This document shows positions 1 to 8,159 of a DNA stretch of 64,000 nt, piece after piece (the first letter of the stretch is position 1; the number at the start of each line of letters is the position of its first letter). Under the pieces are notes generated by a model. It had not been told where the DNA came from, ran no database searches, and saw nothing but the letters and a program-made list of their open reading frames with translations. The position numbers and the translations under genes were made by a program. Source of the stretch: Methanobacterium_D sp040373355 (GTDB lineage Archaea > Methanobacteriota > Methanobacteria > Methanobacteriales > Methanobacteriaceae). Location: contig NZ_CP166866.1 of the NCBI RefSeq assembly GCF_047495555.1, positions 310,001 to 374,000 of the forward strand. The letters are read 5' to 3'.

Positions 1-194
1 TTTATCCAATAACTAAAATAACAATACTTTTGAAATTTTAGCAATGTATTTTATATCCATAGTAACCCATTTTTTAAATATATAATCTTAGGATTTAACA
101 CAGATATTTTACATTTTAAATTAAAATCAGTTGATAAAATAACCATTATACAAAAGAAATAAGTAAGCTTAGTATAAAATATTTAAAAAATATT

Positions 195-467
195 TTATTG
201 TCCACTATTGTCTAATAACCATTCTTCATGCTTCTTTTTACTTGATTTATATTTTGCACCATCTAATCCTTTTTGTAGTGCAAAACTTGCATTAAGATGA
301 TCTGCAATTAATTCTGCCGCTAATTCTTCATCTTCTTCATCACGAGACGTATATCCGATAATAGCAAATAATGATTCTAACCATGCGTTATATTCTTCTG
401 TGGTTTCAAATACCTTCATTATGTCTTCATTACTTCCTACTTGTTTTCCTTGATTTTCATTGCTCAT
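195..467 (-). CDS. Small acidic hypothetical protein
   Basis: A 90-residue soluble, acidic protein that I do not recognise. It has no signal peptide, membrane segment or cysteine pair. The middle is rich in Glu and Asp (SRDEEDEELAAEL) and looks helical; the C-terminal third is lysine-rich. The ATG is preceded by AGGAG with normal spacing, so the start is convincing. It stands alone, with AT-rich spacer on both sides and no obvious operon partner. No function can be assigned from the sequence. Confidence 0.6.
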   Translation of the reverse strand: MSNENQGKQVGSNEDIMKVFETTEEYNAWLESLFAIIGYTSRDEEDEELAAELIADHLNASFALQKGLDGAKYKSSKKKHEEWLLDNSGQ

Positions 468-798
468 TTTTTTTTCTCCTTTTTCAAAATTAATATTGAT
501 TAACTAATAATTGGTTTATAAACTATTTAGAACCGTATGCTTGATAAACTATTATTCCAAGTTTAAACATGGTATCTGATCTAAATTTAAATTGTTTCAG
601 TTTTATCTATTTAATAGATAATTTCATGGGTATTCTTACCTATTGCTAATGCTTCTTTATATCTCATAATTATCTTGTTCTGATCTGTTCTTTTTTTTCA
701 AGTACTTTATTTTCAAGTATATTAACAATTCTCGTAATCATTGCCTGTCTTTATATGATGTTTAGACTGCTTTTTCGCATTTAGTTATCAAAAATAAC
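468..798. other. AT-rich spacer without a recognisable gene
   Basis: This stretch lies between a small hypothetical gene and the decayed Imm-5-like gene. All reading frames are short and no Shine-Dalgarno-linked ORF is visible. The minus strand has scattered short peptides but nothing I can align to a family. It probably contains the promoter of the downstream small gene and degraded sequence. Confidence 0.5.
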
Positions 799-1265
799 TC
801 ATATCTTTTGAAATCTTTTTGCTTCCCTTGCAGTTAAAACTAGATCCTTAATTTCTAATGGCAGTTGTTCATCTTACCATTTTCTTTCTTTATCTAATGA
901 AGTTACCTGCATTTTTGATTGCTTTTAAAGCATACAATGCTGCCCCTAAAGAATGGTCTGCCATATGAGCAGTTGCAACAGCATATCCAACAGATCGGGC
1001 CACCACAATTGCAGTAGGATTTGAAGATTCTCTTGCTACAGCAATTGCACCTAATGAAGCGTTTCTTGTCTCCCCTACTGAGGCATTTCCTACTTTCCAC
1101 TCATGAACCAGATTTAGTGCATTTATTAGTCTTTCTTCAATTTCATCGCCAAAAAGATGCAACACATGCACAGAACAATCAAAAAGCCCATTTTATTAAC
1201 TGATAGTGCTGTTCCTTTTTAAGAGGTCCCCCTCGATGTTCTGCGATGAATCTTTTGTCTCTCAT
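799..1265 (-). pseudogene. Imm-5-like putative immunity protein, frameshifted remnant
   Basis: The reconstructed product matches the Imm-5-like family of putative immunity proteins. It starts MRDKRFIAEHRGGPL at 1265, has a central AVATAHMADHSLGAALYALK motif, and ends with LPLEIKDLVLTAREAKRF. Three lesions break it. There is a +1 shift in the A/T run at 1181-1185, so that WAF is followed by a stop instead of continuing into DCSVHVLHLFGDE. There is a second shift near 895-905 after KAIKNAGN. An in-frame TAA at 874-876 sits where KERKW(Q)DEQ is expected. Only the middle piece (890-1171) remains as an open frame. The family assignment rests on remembered consensus motifs. In intact relatives the function is inferred rather than proven, and no toxin partner is visible nearby. 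Confidence 0.75.
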
Positions 1266-1315
1266 TTGTCTTTTTCCGTAGTTTTGTTAAATTAATTAAT
1301 TTTATAAAAGAATAT

Positions 1316-1741
1316 TTAGTATGAGCGTAAGAATATTCCCCATTTATTATTTTTATAAATTACAATCCAGACATTTTCATGTTCAGAAATTACTGTTCCA
1401 TCCTCCTTTTCACGTGTATATTTGACCTTAAAATGAACTTTATCTTTAGAAACAAGAATTACCTCTCTATTTTGAGTAACCGTCTTATTCCATCCCTGTT
1501 CTTTTAAATCATCAAAAAATGTTTCTGGTAATTGGCCCCTTGTTTTCCATTCAATTAGTTCATTTCCACTTAAAAGATAATGTGGAAAATGAAGAAAGTC
1601 ATCCATTCCCTCAAGATTTCCAGCATTAAATTGCTCACCAAAACCATCAAGACACTTAATCGCCGCCGAAATCAGTTCATCATCCGATTTATTACTTCTA
1701 ATGGGTTTAAATATTTCTTTATAGTCTTTCAAAATTTTCAC
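1316..1741 (-). CDS. NTF2/SnoaL-like protein
   Basis: A 141-residue protein with the look of the NTF2-like (SnoaL) cone fold. Helices at residues 20-60 (ISAAIKCLDGFGEQFNAGNLEGMDDFLHFP) are followed by alternating strands. It ends with the pattern VKYTREKEDGTVISEHENVWIVIYKNNKWGI, typical of this fold. Such proteins are small ligand-binding or enzyme-like domains of varied and usually unknown substrate. The ATG is preceded by AGGTGAAA. It is monocistronic and convergent with nothing obvious. Fold assignment is fairly confident; function is unknown. Confidence 0.6.
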   Translation of the reverse strand: MKILKDYKEIFKPIRSNKSDDELISAAIKCLDGFGEQFNAGNLEGMDDFLHFPHYLLSGNELIEWKTRGQLPETFFDDLKEQGWNKTVTQNREVILVSKDKVHFKVKYTREKEDGTVISEHENVWIVIYKNNKWGIFLRSY

Positions 1742-1877
1742 CTAGTAGTATGAGTTATTTATGTTTTTAATGACTAGCCATAAAATAATGGATTAACTGC
1801 TTTTTTAAATTACTCTTAAGCTTTATTGCTTTAATGTTATATAATAAGATAAAGTTTATAATTAAATGGAGAATATC

Positions 1878-2492
1878 ATGGATCATAAAAATAGGCAATC
1901 TATTGGCAAAAAGCTATATTCTATCAAAGAATCTTATTGGATTTTCTATAATGGAATAAGAACTATGAAATATATGTTTCATGCTAAAAAGAATAATGAA
2001 ATAAGTCCTAAATTCATTGAAAGGATCATGCTTGCAGTAACTGAAGTAAATAAATGTGAGATATGTTCTTATGCCCATACCAAAAAAGCCCTGGAAAGTG
2101 GAATGAGCAATAATGAAATTCGCAATATGCTTGCAGGGATTATAGATGACGTTCCTGATGATGAAGTTGAAGGAATAATGTTTGCACAACATTATGCAGA
2201 TACTCGGGGAAACCCTACTAATGAATCATGGGAACGTATTGTAGAAATCTATGGAATATCAAAAGCAAAAGGTATTCTTGGCTCAATTCGTACTATTATG
2301 ATTGGAAATGCTTATGGCATTGCATGGAGTTCTTTTCTTAACCGCATTAGAGGTAATCCTGATGAAAGAAGCAGTTTGATATATGAGATAAGTATGATTT
2401 TAAGCTCATTTTTAATACCTTTTTGTTTTATTCATGCTTTAATCTCTGATTTACTTAAAAAACCTATTGTGAATTTTAAATCACTAAAATAA
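1878..2492 (+). CDS. AhpD/carboxymuconolactone decarboxylase-like protein
   Basis: The protein carries the CMD/AhpD signature KCEICSYAHTKKALESG, with the CxxC pair and following His used for peroxidase or disulfide chemistry in AhpD proteins. The signature lies around residues 50-70. The helical CMD core follows. Unusually, the C-terminus ends in a hydrophobic stretch (ISMILSSFLIPFCFIHALISDLL) that could anchor it to the membrane. I choose ATG at 1878 because GGAG at 1868-1871 sits at the right distance; an in-frame ATG at 1866 overlaps that site and is unlikely. A role in thiol-dependent peroxide defence is a family inference. Confidence 0.75.
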   Translation: MDHKNRQSIGKKLYSIKESYWIFYNGIRTMKYMFHAKKNNEISPKFIERIMLAVTEVNKCEICSYAHTKKALESGMSNNEIRNMLAGIIDDVPDDEVEGIMFAQHYADTRGNPTNESWERIVEIYGISKAKGILGSIRTIMIGNAYGIAWSSFLNRIRGNPDERSSLIYEISMILSSFLIPFCFIHALISDLLKKPIVNFKSLK

Positions 2493-2663
2493 GAGATATT
2501 CTTTTTAAAAATTTAACTGAAAATTAAGTTATTTTCTATTAATATAACTTATTTCTTTGAATTTTACAAATTTAGGAAAAATATAATAACTATTATTAAT
2601 AAATACTAATTATATTTGCATTAAGAGTTGTTGGAAATAAAAAAAGAGAGATTGAGAAAAACT

Positions 2664-2882
2664 GTCAAAATAGAAGATTTTGACGCTGCAAAAACATAGC
2701 AACTCTTTCGAAAATTGAAAATTTTCGATATGTAGAAAAATGCTAAGTATTTTTCTCCAGCTTCGAGTTGCGTTCCGAAATCAAAGCTTACAAACATGAA
2801 TGTTTGTGTTCCAAAAATCGAGATTTTTGAGGAATTTTTAAGGTTGAAGAAAAAAATAAATCTTTTTTTTGAAAAAAGATTA
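2664..2882. repeat. Multi-hairpin repeat cluster A
   Basis: Six short inverted repeats follow one another in the intergenic region. They are 2664-2684 (GTCAAAAT arms), 2709-2727 (CGAAAATT-GAA-AATTTTCG), 2734-2754 (GAAAAAT arms), 2790-2807 (ACAAACAT arms), 2812-2829 (CAAAAATC arms) and 2859-2882 (AATCTTTTTT arms). Arms are 7-10 bp and loops 2-7 nt. The 2709-2727 unit is identical to one in the cluster beside the tRNA (62418-62436). The cluster lies just upstream of the DUF308-type gene and occupies most of the 410-base gap from 2493 to 2902. See the findings for the family as a whole. Confidence 0.75.
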
Positions 2883-2902
2883 AAAAATTTGAGGTGGTTA
2901 AT

Positions 2903-3382
2903 ATGCAGAGAATAATAAGCGCATTAGTTTTTATAATTCTCGGACTAATTGTTCTGACATTCCCACTTTTAGGAGTAATTCCCCTTAGCGTTATAACTGG
3001 TGTTTCAGTGCTATTTTTGGGTATAGGACTACTAATAACAGGAATATCCGTCATAGGTAAAAACTCAATTATGAGCATTGTGGATGTGATTTTAGGAATA
3101 CTTGCCCTGATTCTTGGGATTGGATTTATCTTCAACCCCGCATTATTCAGCTTCGTAGCTGCGTTATTTGTATTTATTGCAGGTATATTCCTGGTAATAG
3201 CAGGTATATTTGATTTCATAAATAAAGCTGGCGGAACTATATGGTTAGGAGTAATCAATATAGTTTTAGGTGTTATTTATCTTATAGTAGCAATATTTTT
3301 AGCAAATCCTCTATTTTTAGGAATACTAATAGGTTTATGGCTTTTAATTGTTGGAATAATAATGTTATTCCAGAAAGATTAA
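2903..3382 (+). CDS. DUF308/HdeD-like membrane protein
   Basis: A 159-residue, almost wholly hydrophobic protein with five or six membrane segments arranged as an internal duplication. The first half has IISALVFIILGLIVLTFPLL and the second IWLGVINIVLGVIYLIVAIF, each with a Gly-rich ILG pattern typical of DUF308/HdeD proteins. HdeD in E. coli is linked to acid resistance, but no function is known for archaeal members. GAGGTGG at 2891-2897 places the start at ATG 2903 rather than an upstream in-frame GTG. It is preceded by the multi-hairpin cluster, so its leader may be structured. Confidence 0.7.
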   Translation: MQRIISALVFIILGLIVLTFPLLGVIPLSVITGVSVLFLGIGLLITGISVIGKNSIMSIVDVILGILALILGIGFIFNPALFSFVAALFVFIAGIFLVIAGIFDFINKAGGTIWLGVINIVLGVIYLIVAIFLANPLFLGILIGLWLLIVGIIMLFQKD

Positions 3383-3489
3383 TGCTATTTTCCAACAACT
3401 CATTTTTAACCACTTATTCTTATTTAAATTAATTTTCAATTAATCCTATAAAAATAAAATAATATGTTAAATCAATTATAACCTTAACT

Positions 3490-3882
3490 TTATCTCTTTT
3501 GAGAACCCATAAGAGATATTGAGCTATCCAGACCGTCTTTGCTGGTTTCTATTATTTCTATTGCTGAATCCAGTTCATCATCCCTCGATCTCTGATCTAT
3601 TCGCAATCTATGAATAACGAATCCTATAATAGACAGCATTGCCATAGAAATTAAGATGTAAAACACTAAAGCTAAAATATAAGGGAAAGTAGTCATGTCT
3701 TCCAGTGTTATGAATGCCATGATAAAAATCACGAAAAATGCAAAACTAAAGCAACTGGCAATGATAAGAAGTAATTTTTTATCATCATTATTGTCTCTAA
3801 ATGCAGAGTAAGCTGCTATAGATAGCGAAGCTCCAGCTAAACTAAAAACAAGAAATTCTGGAATTAAATGAGTAATATCCAT
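3490..3882 (-). CDS. Three-TM hypothetical membrane protein
   Basis: A 130-residue protein with three predicted membrane helices (residues about 10-25, 38-60 and 66-90) and a charged soluble C-terminal tail ending in LDSAIEIIETSKDGLDSS. I recognise no family. GAGGTGAAAAAG precedes the ATG. It lies 13 bases downstream of the neighbouring membrane-anchored gene on the same strand, so the two probably form an operon and may work together at the membrane. Confidence 0.6.
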   Translation of the reverse strand: MDITHLIPEFLVFSLAGASLSIAAYSAFRDNNDDKKLLLIIASCFSFAFFVIFIMAFITLEDMTTFPYILALVFYILISMAMLSIIGFVIHRLRIDQRSRDDELDSAIEIIETSKDGLDSSISLMGSQKR

Positions 3883-3895
3883 TCTTTTTCACCTC

Positions 3896-4534
3896 TTATT
3901 CCCTATAACATTCCTGATTTAATACCTCTTCTTTAGTTAGAGGTTTTGCATATTTTAAAAACTTATTAAATGCATTATCATAAACTTCTAATAACTCAAG
4001 GTTACATTTTTTAATTGCTACTGATCCGCGACCTTCATTGTGCCGATGCGGCTTTTCTATATACATATGGCTCTTATTGAAGATCATAAAATGCTTGCTA
4101 GGTCTTTGTGGCAAAACTAAATATTTAACTCCCTCATGCTTATCAAGAAGAGTATAAATTTCTGTTCTATCCTCACAAAATACTTTAGGGCCTACCATTA
4201 TTATTATATGCTTGAATTGATGATTAATAGCGTGTCTAACTATTTCTTGGGCATTTTCGCTGAATTCTCCAGCAATTACCTTTAGTTCTAATTCACCTTC
4301 TATTTCTCCTTTATTCTTTAAATGATTCATGTCTTCAATTAGATGAAATATAAAAACTCTCTTCCTATATCTCTCTTCCCTATGGAAAAGGACAATTTCA
4401 TCTCCATACTGCTCATGTTTATGAGGATCATGCCTGTAAATTACCTTTATTAAGATAATAACTCCAGAAACGGCTAATAAACTAATTAATGCTAGAATTA
4501 TAGTATAGTCAAACTGAATTGTGAAGTCCTCCAT
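3896..4534 (-). CDS. Membrane-anchored protein with unknown cytoplasmic domain
   Basis: A 212-residue protein with one N-terminal membrane anchor (TIILALISLLAVSGVIILIKVIY, about residues 11-33) followed by a soluble alpha/beta domain. The domain has strand-like stretches such as RVFIFHLI, HIIIMVGPKVFCED and VKYLVLPQ. A sensor or nucleotide-binding fold is possible, but I see no diagnostic motif. Several histidines occur in YRHDPHKHEQYG just inside the anchor, and HNEGRG lies near residue 165. It is the first gene of a two-gene unit with the three-TM protein downstream. Confidence 0.55.
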   Translation of the reverse strand: MEDFTIQFDYTIILALISLLAVSGVIILIKVIYRHDPHKHEQYGDEIVLFHREERYRKRVFIFHLIEDMNHLKNKGEIEGELELKVIAGEFSENAQEIVRHAINHQFKHIIIMVGPKVFCEDRTEIYTLLDKHEGVKYLVLPQRPSKHFMIFNKSHMYIEKPHRHNEGRGSVAIKKCNLELLEVYDNAFNKFLKYAKPLTKEEVLNQECYRE

Positions 4535-4654
4535 TTCACTTATTGTGATATATCTTACACTTGAAGTGTATGTCTATTTAACTTTTTATTTATATATAAA
4601 TTGTGCGGAAGTTCTAGAAATAGATTAATTAGAAAAAATACATATTCAAATAAT

Positions 4655-5451
4655 ATGAAAACGTGGAAAACAGAGGATAGTACTGTTTATCAAGTTTTAA
4701 AAGGAAGAAGTAATTCTTTTTTGGTTAAGTGCAAAAATAACTATCTTCTAGTTGATACTGGTCGTAAGGGCTCATGGAAAAAACTTACAACCAAACTTGA
4801 AGACATTCTAGATGTAAATAAACTTTCTTACTTAATATTAACTCATACTCATTTTGACCACGCTGAAAATGCTGCAGAGCTTAAAAACAAATATAACTGT
4901 AAGATAATCTGCCATGAAAGTGAAGCAGATAATTTAAAGTGTGGTGATAACACTTTACCTCAAGGAACTAATCCTATAACTCGGTTTGGAGTAAATTTAC
5001 TTGGAAAGAGCCATCGAAAATCTACGATTTTCGGGGCATGTAAAAAACTTCGTTTTTTACGGTTGCAAATTTTCAATTTGCAAACACCGAAAATTCTACG
5101 AATTTTTGAGCGATTGCAGAAGCATTATAAATATGAACCTGCATATCCGGATATTATTATTGATAAAAATCTTGATTTAAGTCAATCAGGATTTCATGCT
5201 TACATTATACATACTCCCGGACATTCAAGAGGTTCTATAAGTGTTATTGTTGATAAGGAAGTGGCAATTATAGGAGATACTGCATTCGGAGTTTTTCCAA
5301 ATTTCGCATATCCTCCTTTTGCAGATAATCAAGATATTATGGTTGAAAGCTGGAAAAATTGCTTGAAACTGATTGTAAGATATTTTTAACAGGACATGGG
5401 CGTGAAATTAGCCGTAAATTACTGGAAACAGAATATATAAAGTACAAATAA
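4655..5451 (+). pseudogene. MBL-fold metallohydrolase, frameshifted and interrupted by hairpin repeats
   Basis: The product has the metallo-beta-lactamase fold. LVDTGRKGSW and the metal-binding THTHFDHAEN are near residues 50-75, HTPGHSRGS supplies the next His, and GDTAFG supplies the bridging Asp. The final metal-site motif FLTGHGRE is encoded at about 5383-5403 but in another frame. A one-base deletion in the CTGATTGTAAG stretch (about 5367-5376) makes the frame read KLIVRYF and stop at 5389. In addition about 100 bp of hairpin repeat (5015-5108) is inserted in frame after the GVNLLGK region. ATG 4655 is preferred to the upstream TTG at 4601. It is probably inactive; family members hydrolyse varied substrates. 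Confidence 0.75.
5015..5108. repeat. Multi-hairpin repeat cluster B inside the MBL gene
   Basis: Four consecutive hairpins are embedded in the reading frame. They are 5015-5033 (CGAAAATC-TAC-GATTTTCG), 5040-5060 (GTAAAAAAC-TTC-GTTTTTTAC), 5065-5081 (GCAAATT-TTC-AATTTGC) and 5088-5108 (CGAAAATTC-TAC-GAATTTTTG, one G-T pair). All have 3-nt loops. GGCATG lies just before the second one, as in other clusters. The insert keeps the frame open and adds roughly 35 residues with a composition (HRKSTIFGACKKLRFLRL) unlike the rest of the protein. Confidence 0.8.
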
Positions 5452-5524
5452 TTTAATTAAAATACCAATAATATTTAAATAATTCAATTTTAAGATTAAT
5501 TTTATCAAATTAAGGAAAAATAAA

Positions 5525-5989
5525 ATGTCATTCAATCCATTCTACTCACTTTTAAACAGTATAAACCTCTTTTTAAGAAGAAACGTTCATTTTCCTAAAG
5601 AAAAGATAGGTAAAAATATTATAATGGAAGATGGGCAGGAATTCACTATTTTTAGAGAGGCAGTAATTGATAAGAAATCACATAGTCCTGCAGTGTTCAA
5701 GGTGAGATTCCTACTTTCAGGTATGACACCTGAAAACAACATTAGGTTCTCATGGTTACCAGTACCCTTTTTCATTGGACTTCCCGGTTTCGAGGCCAAA
5801 GTATGGACATTAAATTATAAAAATAACTATTTTCAGGGAATTTACCAGTGGAAAAATGAAGAATATGCTAAAAAATATTCAAAATCATTTGCTTATAGAT
5901 TTATGGGCAGAAGGGCAGTACCCGGGACAGTATCTTTTAAGATAATTCCCAATATTACTCTAGAAAAATATTTAGAGTCTTTGAAATAA
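5525..5989 (+). CDS. Hypothetical protein, possibly dimeric alpha-beta barrel
   Basis: A 154-residue soluble protein that I cannot name. The middle (VFKVRFLLSGM) and the segment LPGFEAKVWTLNYKNNYFQG followed by IYQWKNEEYAKKYSKSFA resemble the small ferredoxin-like alpha-beta barrel proteins of the YdhR/monooxygenase type. There the pattern is a strand carrying a substrate-side residue, then a helix reporting 'EYA..Y'. The assignment is tentative. AGGAAAAATAAA precedes the ATG. It starts a short series of co-oriented genes running to about 8 kb, most encoding membrane proteins. Confidence 0.5.
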   Translation: MSFNPFYSLLNSINLFLRRNVHFPKEKIGKNIIMEDGQEFTIFREAVIDKKSHSPAVFKVRFLLSGMTPENNIRFSWLPVPFFIGLPGFEAKVWTLNYKNNYFQGIYQWKNEEYAKKYSKSFAYRFMGRRAVPGTVSFKIIPNITLEKYLESLK

Positions 5990-6032
5990 ATTGAATATGG
6001 AAAAATACTGATATCATGAATAGGAGAAATAT

Positions 6033-6260
6033 ATGTTTTATAAAACACTTATTTTTGGAACTAATTTGATGATGGTTAGCTCTATAATGTCAGTTAAAAC
6101 TTCCATAGTTTCTATTCCATGGAGGAGGAATTTATTAACAATTGCATGGTTAATAGGCTTTATTTTATTCTGGATAGGTTCAAAAAGTTTACAGTTAAAC
6201 TATAAATTTAGGGAAGATATGCCTAATGGAACTATCATAAATCAATCCATTTCTTATTAA
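6033..6260 (+). CDS. Small hypothetical protein with one TM helix
   Basis: A 75-residue protein with one clear hydrophobic segment (LLTIAWLIGFILFWIG, about residues 34-49) and a hydrophobic N-terminus. There is TAGGAG before the ATG at a suitable distance. No family is recognised. It lies 43 bases after the preceding gene on the same strand. Because it is short and unsupported by homology, it may not be a real gene. Confidence 0.4.
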   Translation: MFYKTLIFGTNLMMVSSIMSVKTSIVSIPWRRNLLTIAWLIGFILFWIGSKSLQLNYKFREDMPNGTIINQSISY

Positions 6261-6341
6261 TAATTTAAAATCGATTTTTAGAAGTAAAATGTAATAATAT
6301 TAAATTTAATATATATACTAATAACTTGTTTAGGAGAATTT

Positions 6342-7007
6342 ATGAAATTTCAAAGGGGAAGTATATTCAAGCCTGAAAAAGAATATTATAAAGTAGCAGG
6401 GATTATATTGTTAATAGGTGCTGTACAATTCCTCCTTGCTGTAAATCTAGCTGAAGCACTGTTTCCCGGATACAGTGTTAGAAGAGACACATTAAGTCAT
6501 CTTGGAGGTTCAATACCTATTATAGAACCCTCTGCAATCATCTTTAACATTAGCGTTATTTTACTTGGGATTTTAAGCTTATCCGCAGTTTATTTAATTC
6601 TTAAAAGTGGAGGTTGCCGTCTTTTCTCATCATGTCTTGCTATTTCTGCTGTAGGCACTATTGGAGTTGGATTATTCCCCACATATACTGGAAATCCCCA
6701 TATATTCTTTTCAATATTGACATTCCTCTTTGGAAGCTTAGCAACTATATTTAGTTACCGTTTAGGTCTTAACATTCCCATGGTTATACTATCTATGATA
6801 TTAGGCTTAGTATCTCTCTTAACACTTTTATCACTAATTATTTTGGGTACTGGAGCTTCCAATCTATTAATAGCATTTCTTGGTATTGGGGGCACTGAAC
6901 GGTTCATTGCTTATCCTTCCCTCTTCTATATTATCGCACTTGGAGGCTATCTTACAAGTAGAGGAAAAGATTGGGTTAGAATCAGGTTTACAGATGGATA
7001 CTGGTAA
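6342..7007 (+). CDS. DUF998 family membrane protein
   Basis: A 221-residue protein with about six membrane helices. It has the DUF998 hallmark near the first external loop, where a helix is followed by PGYSVRRDTLSHLGG and later GVGLFPTYTGNPHIFFSIL. In DUF998 proteins the conserved S/T-H/D pattern in these loops resembles the rhomboid/CAAX-like membrane families, but no activity is known. TAGGAG precedes the ATG. It is followed 24 bases later by another membrane protein gene, suggesting co-transcription. Confidence 0.7.
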   Translation: MKFQRGSIFKPEKEYYKVAGIILLIGAVQFLLAVNLAEALFPGYSVRRDTLSHLGGSIPIIEPSAIIFNISVILLGILSLSAVYLILKSGGCRLFSSCLAISAVGTIGVGLFPTYTGNPHIFFSILTFLFGSLATIFSYRLGLNIPMVILSMILGLVSLLTLLSLIILGTGASNLLIAFLGIGGTERFIAYPSLFYIIALGGYLTSRGKDWVRIRFTDGYW

Positions 7008-7031
7008 CTAATTAAAAATAAAGGAATAATT

Positions 7032-7397
7032 ATGGTAGATAATAGCAAAAATGGTTCTGATGAAAAGGAATTATTGGAAGAAATGAATAAGCAAATATCA
7101 AAGCCTCGCGCTATAGTTAGGCTAATTTTTGGCTTTTTTGCCTTTTTATTATGGTTTATTCTGGGTATTCCTCCCCAATTAATTTATTCATCAGGTATTC
7201 AGACATTTATTGGAGCTTTTACGTTCTTTAAGAAAAATCCCATTATATTTCTCCTTGTAGCAGTATTAAACATTATTATGGGTCTAATTTCTTATTATTT
7301 CCTTGGAATTTTATGGTATTCGGCATTCCATCTTCTGTGGTCAATAAGATGGTTCTATGGATATAATAAATATAGAAATTTAAAAAATGAGGATTAA
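7032..7397 (+). CDS. Hypothetical membrane protein
   Basis: A 121-residue protein with a charged cytoplasmic N-terminus (about 35 residues, coil-like KELLEEMNKQ) and two or three membrane helices, ending with SIRWFYGYNKYRN. No family is recognised. It lies 24 bases after the DUF998 gene, in the same direction, and AAGGAATAATT precedes its ATG, so it probably shares a transcript. Function unknown. Confidence 0.55.
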   Translation: MVDNSKNGSDEKELLEEMNKQISKPRAIVRLIFGFFAFLLWFILGIPPQLIYSSGIQTFIGAFTFFKKNPIIFLLVAVLNIIMGLISYYFLGILWYSAFHLLWSIRWFYGYNKYRNLKNED

Positions 7398-7546
7398 GTT
7401 TAGATATATACTATTTTTATAGTTGATAGCTGCGGAAATTATTTTTATTGGCCTTTATTAATCAGTAAGCACGCATAATCCATAATTTAAGGAGAAATAT
7501 TAATACTACCTCTAACAAATATATAATTGAATTAGGAGGTAATAAT

Positions 7547-7744
7547 ATGGTTGGAGAGCTTCCAATAGATGGTGAATGTTCAGTTTGTGGTGGCGAATTA
7601 GAAAAAATTAAAAGTGGGATAGACAGGAATTTAGGTTCACCAGATGACCCTAAAATGTACCATGAAACATGGGAAATTAAAAAATGCACTAAATGCGGAC
7701 ATATAGAAAAGAAAAAATTATTAAATAGTGAAAAATTAACTTAA
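7547..7744 (+). CDS. Small zinc-ribbon protein
   Basis: A 65-residue protein with two CxxC knuckles, CSVCGG at about residue 12 and CTKCGH at about residue 46, the spacing of a single zinc ribbon. The remainder is hydrophilic. The Shine-Dalgarno AGGAGGT just upstream is strong. Stand-alone ribbons of this kind in methanogens are common and mostly uncharacterised. They may bind nucleic acid or a protein partner. Its own promoter is likely because a 149-base AT-rich gap precedes it. Confidence 0.65.
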   Translation: MVGELPIDGECSVCGGELEKIKSGIDRNLGSPDDPKMYHETWEIKKCTKCGHIEKKKLLNSEKLT

Positions 7745-7774
7745 TTATAAGTTATAAGTTTTAGTGTTGAAATT

Positions 7775-8047
7775 ATGGAATCCAATGCAAAACTAGAAGA
7801 GCTTAAAAATGTACTTCAAGATAAAAGATGCTCCATAACAGAGCATTCAAGCCTTATGGAAATTACATTTGAAAGAGAAGAAGATGCAGACTGGTTTGAA
7901 AATGTTTTTGAAATTTTTCAAAAAGAATCTGCGGCCTGCTGTTTAATGCCAATTAAGCCTAAAAACACCCTTCCAAAATTTATATTCAACATAAGAAATA
8001 TGGATAAATTTATTGAACTTATAAAAGAATCTAAAATAGATTTTTAG
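7775..8047 (+). CDS. Small hypothetical protein
   Basis: A 90-residue soluble protein, 30 bases after the zinc-ribbon gene on the same strand. It contains CSITEHSS and a double-cysteine AACCLMP, but no recognisable metal-site spacing. The predicted alternation of strand and helix (LMEITFEREEDADWFENVFEIFQ) would fit a small alpha/beta domain. The ATG has only a weak upstream site. The gene is probably real because its codon use and length are like its neighbours. Function unknown. Confidence 0.5.
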   Translation: MESNAKLEELKNVLQDKRCSITEHSSLMEITFEREEDADWFENVFEIFQKESAACCLMPIKPKNTLPKFIFNIRNMDKFIELIKESKIDF

Positions 8048-8159
8048 CATCTTTTATTTTATTCTCTTAAAGTTAGTGTACTTTACTTTTAAGGCCAAAA
8101 ATATTTTATATAATTAATACATTTATTGATGAATACTATAAACTATCAAAGGATTTTCC

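Noticed and set aside
2788..3258. 156-codon open frame antisense to the DUF308 gene
   Set aside because: Its residues mirror the hydrophobic gene on the other strand (Ile, Asn, Pro-rich), it starts in the hairpin cluster and has no ribosome site.
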